Source: CAZDBA01 sp964503615
GTDB lineage: Bacteria; Planctomycetota; Planctomycetia; Pirellulales; Pirellulaceae
Assembly: GCA_964503615.1 (NCBI GenBank)
Contig: CAZDBA010000059.1
Span: 1 to 26,776 of the forward strand
Direction of reading: 5' to 3'
DNA: 26,776 nucleotides
The position numbers and the translations under genes are program-made. Each line of letters starts with the position of its first letter. Position 1 is the stretch's first letter. Below, piece by piece: positions 25,002 to 26,776 of this stretch. The notes below the pieces were generated by a model. That model was not told the origin of the DNA, ran no database searches, and saw nothing but the letters and a program-made list of their open reading frames with translations.

Positions 25002-25658
25002 CTAAAACTCATACCCAAAAATATGAATATCAGCCGATCTTAATTGGGCTACAAGCTCTATTGAACGCTCGTTATACAACTTCCTATAAGCATTTTCGGT
25101 GTTTTTTTCTTTTGTGGCATTCTTAACTGGAAGAGTGACAAGCGGCAAACCAACCTCTTCCAGTATTTTTCTAAAATCTCCTTCTAGGTTTTCATATCTC
25201 CCTATGAAATTAACAAGCTGTGAGCCCTTGTCGTCATAAATGAAATCTTTTTGGTTATCATAAACCGAATTCAATTTCGGTAGATTGTCAGCAAACCAAA
25301 GAACAAAGTCATTGAAATCCTTTAATTTACTCACCTGTTCGGTCAATTTTGGAGTAACTTTCGTCTTCAGAATCCATTTGTACCAAGACACTTCACGTTC
25401 CCAAGGATTTCTAACAAAGGCAAATTTATAATACTCTTCAAACGTCTTGGAGCTCATTTTGTCCTTCAATTGTTTTGCTTTAATGTGTTCTGCAAAACCA
25501 ACCTTAAGCCGTCCTTTATGCCTCCTTAACTTTGCTCCTTTGGTAAAAAGTCCTGCCCAAAAAGTCATGTCGTATGAACGAAAAACCTCATTCATACTGG
25601 CCCCTGCAACTTTGGGGACATGAAGGAAGATAAACTTGTGGCTATGCGATAGGATCAT
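25002..25658 (-). CDS. Sulfotransferase (family 2-like), AT-rich
   Basis: 218 residues. It should transfer sulfate from PAPS to a sugar or other acceptor. The 5'-phosphosulfate loop is FLHVPKVAGASM (11-22, K16 contacting PAPS) and the 3'-phosphate motif is FAFVRNPWEREVSWY (79-93). Later, QLVNFIGRYENLEGDFRKIL fits the C-terminal helix of carbohydrate sulfotransferases. It lacks a signal peptide or membrane helix, so it is cytoplasmic. Base composition is unlike its neighbours: positions 25081-25140 contain 21 G or C of 60, against 38 of 60 in a piece of mutY (24061-24120). This and its isolated position between unrelated genes suggest recent acquisition. Members often decorate surface polysaccharide; no such cluster is visible here. 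The acceptor is unknown. Confidence 0.88.
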   Translation of the reverse strand: MILSHSHKFIFLHVPKVAGASMNEVFRSYDMTFWAGLFTKGAKLRRHKGRLKVGFAEHIKAKQLKDKMSSKTFEEYYKFAFVRNPWEREVSWYKWILKTKVTPKLTEQVSKLKDFNDFVLWFADNLPKLNSVYDNQKDFIYDDKGSQLVNFIGRYENLEGDFRKILEEVGLPLVTLPVKNATKEKNTENAYRKLYNERSIELVAQLRSADIHIFGYEF

Positions 25659-25939
25659 TTAAATTTTCCAAATGACTTCTTTGCATCAACAAAGGAAGTT
25701 TTTCTAAGGTTGAGCACTGTTAACAAAAAAGGGTCTCTCAAAGGCTATTATACTTCGAAATACGACTTTCATACGTCAATTGAGTGATTGAGCAAATCTG
25801 CGTCGACTGGAATGTGTCGGAAGTCTTTGGAAACCTCAGTCAGTGCAAATGCATACCACCTCGTCGCCGGATCGGCGCAGCTTGGTAACCGAGTCACACG
25901 CACCCCAGCTCGAGTTCGCTTGGACTCTCGCTTTTTTGG
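25659..25939. other. Intergenic region downstream of the coiled-coil gene
   Basis: 281 bases. A weak stem GAGTTC/GGACTC followed by TCGCTTTTTT ends near 25937 on the + strand and could be a terminator for + transcripts, but no gene on that strand precedes it. A + strand frame at 25788-25970 starts at TTG, overlaps the end of the coiled-coil gene and is not called. A piece near 25875-25900 resembles a tRNA D-arm (GCGCAGCTTGGTA), but no anticodon stem or T-loop is found. Confidence 0.4.
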
Positions 25940-26728
25940 CTATCGCTTGATTGGCAAAGGGGAGAGATGAAACCCACCTGTCGCTTTGCTCTTAACTGAA
26001 TAGATTCGATCCTTTTCAACTTTCACATAGTTGATTTGGCCGTGCGTAGCCTGGATCCCCATCTCGTCTTGTAATTCCGGATTGTTTGCGATCTTCCAGA
26101 AATCGCTCCAGATCTTCTCTTCAAAATCGGTCATTTCCGCACCGTTGTGATAGATGCCTGGGGGAACAACGTTTCCATCTTCGTCAGGGCGATCCAAGGG
26201 ATGTCCTCCGTCTTGTCCATCCATGTTGCCAAGCAATCGTTTAAAGACAAAAAGAGAAGTTCCACGAAGCTCGTCCCCTTGCTCCACATAGTCCTCGTCG
26301 AACTCGCAGGTCCAGCCATCCACCCAAAGTTCGTCTCCTTTGAGTCGGAACTCGCGCGCTTTGGAGACAGGACTGCCATAGGAATCTACTTCCTCAAATA
26401 AGACATCAAAGTAAGGTACGCCATCATCCAGTTCACCTATGTCGGTTATCGTGATGTTGGCCAATCGTGTGGTGACCTTGAGTAATTTGTTTGCTGTTGA
26501 GAGTCGGTCGTTTTCGGTTGAGAGTCGGGTGTTTTCGCCCTTTGTAAACTCAAGCTCTTTGGCTTGCTTTTCAAAATCGGCTTTGAGTTGCTTCGCTTGC
26601 TGGCTGGGAGCGATATAGTTGGTATACATGTACCAACCCGCGTACCCCAAAAAGCCGATGATCGCCAGCATTAAAACGGTTCGGACCGCGCTGTTGACAG
26701 TTTTTACGTTTTCCATGGTGTTTGGCAT
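25940..26728 (-). CDS. Membrane-anchored coiled-coil protein, function unknown
   Basis: 262 residues from ATG 26728. A single N-terminal membrane helix (about 17-41, TVLMLAIIGFLGYAGWYMY) precedes a coiled coil at about 42-85 with heptads rich in Lys, Glu, Leu and Thr. The rest (90-262) is a globular domain with several beta strands and acidic turns (PYFDVLFEEVDSYGSPVSK, REFRLKGDELWVDGWTCEF). Orientation is probably N-in with the domain outside. I recognise no family or catalytic motif; it looks like a planctomycete-specific envelope protein. The ribosome site is weak, and a GAGAGCTCTC palindrome lies 3 bases before the start. Confidence 0.72.
   Translation of the reverse strand: MPNTMENVKTVNSAVRTVLMLAIIGFLGYAGWYMYTNYIAPSQQAKQLKADFEKQAKELEFTKGENTRLSTENDRLSTANKLLKVTTRLANITITDIGELDDGVPYFDVLFEEVDSYGSPVSKAREFRLKGDELWVDGWTCEFDEDYVEQGDELRGTSLFVFKRLLGNMDGQDGGHPLDRPDEDGNVVPPGIYHNGAEMTDFEEKIWSDFWKIANNPELQDEMGIQATHGQINYVKVEKDRIYSVKSKATGGFHLSPLPIKR
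26496..26537. repeat. Tandem 21-base duplication in the coiled-coil region
   Basis: Two 21-base units (26496-26516 and 26517-26537) differ at two positions and encode the same heptad (ENDRLST / ENTRLST). A one-heptad duplication keeps the coiled-coil register. Confidence 0.7.
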
Positions 26729-26776
26729 TTGAGAGCTCTCTGAGTCCTGAAATTTCTGCGGCGAATAACTGGTTCG

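Noticed and set aside
25875..25930. Possible tRNA remnant (D-arm-like GCGCAGCTTGGTA)
   Set aside because: No anticodon stem, T-loop or acceptor pairing can be drawn.

Overview
The window looks like a chromosomal segment of a planctomycete, most likely of the Pirellula/Rhodopirellula group. The signs are an ECF sigma factor directly followed by a membrane-anchored Ser/Thr kinase, many secreted or lipoprotein genes with little homology beyond that phylum, a DUF1080 lipoprotein, secreted SH3-like and peptidase-MA proteins, weak or absent Shine-Dalgarno sequences, and frequent TTG/GTG or ambiguous starts. Base composition is near-balanced except for one AT-rich gene near the right end. The lineage is inferred from gene content, not from a marker tree.

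Left part (1-9.7 kb), mostly + strand. A minus-strand secreted protein runs off the left edge. It is followed by the sigma factor/kinase pair, a secreted SH3-like protein, two tandem TerB-like proteins ending in a strong intrinsic terminator, an SRPBCC-fold protein, a secreted zinc metallopeptidase coupled to a small SecA-helicase-like protein, and a multi-zinc-ribbon protein.

Middle (9.7-13.2 kb). A pyridoxamine-phosphate-oxidase-like protein (-) and a secreted M49/dipeptidyl-peptidase-III-like metallopeptidase (+) are divergent. The latter converges with zero spacing on a tRNA adenosine deaminase, which is itself coupled to a DUF1080 lipoprotein.

Tad pilus block (13.2-18.1 kb, minus strand). 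The order is prepilin peptidase CpaA, CpaB, secretin CpaC, then the CpaE/TadZ ATPase, and it ends at a bidirectional intrinsic terminator. No Flp pilin, CpaF/TadA ATPase, TadB or TadC is present, so the machine must be completed from elsewhere. The gaps between these four genes are unusually long for such an operon and are filled with perfect or near-perfect inverted repeats. A gene-free stretch of about 730 bases lies upstream.

Right part (18.8-26.8 kb). There is a secreted protein of unknown function with a small pentapeptide repeat. Next come housekeeping genes: methionine aminopeptidase (-), leucyl-tRNA synthetase (+), and MutY (+) with a Glu in place of its catalytic Asp. Then come an AT-rich sulfotransferase that looks horizontally acquired and a membrane-anchored coiled-coil protein of unknown function. 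I do not see an IS element, CRISPR array, rRNA or intact tRNA. No obviously new defence or metabolic system stands out. The best leads are the hairpin-filled split tad operon, the MutY active-site variant, the secreted M49-like enzyme and the acquired sulfotransferase.
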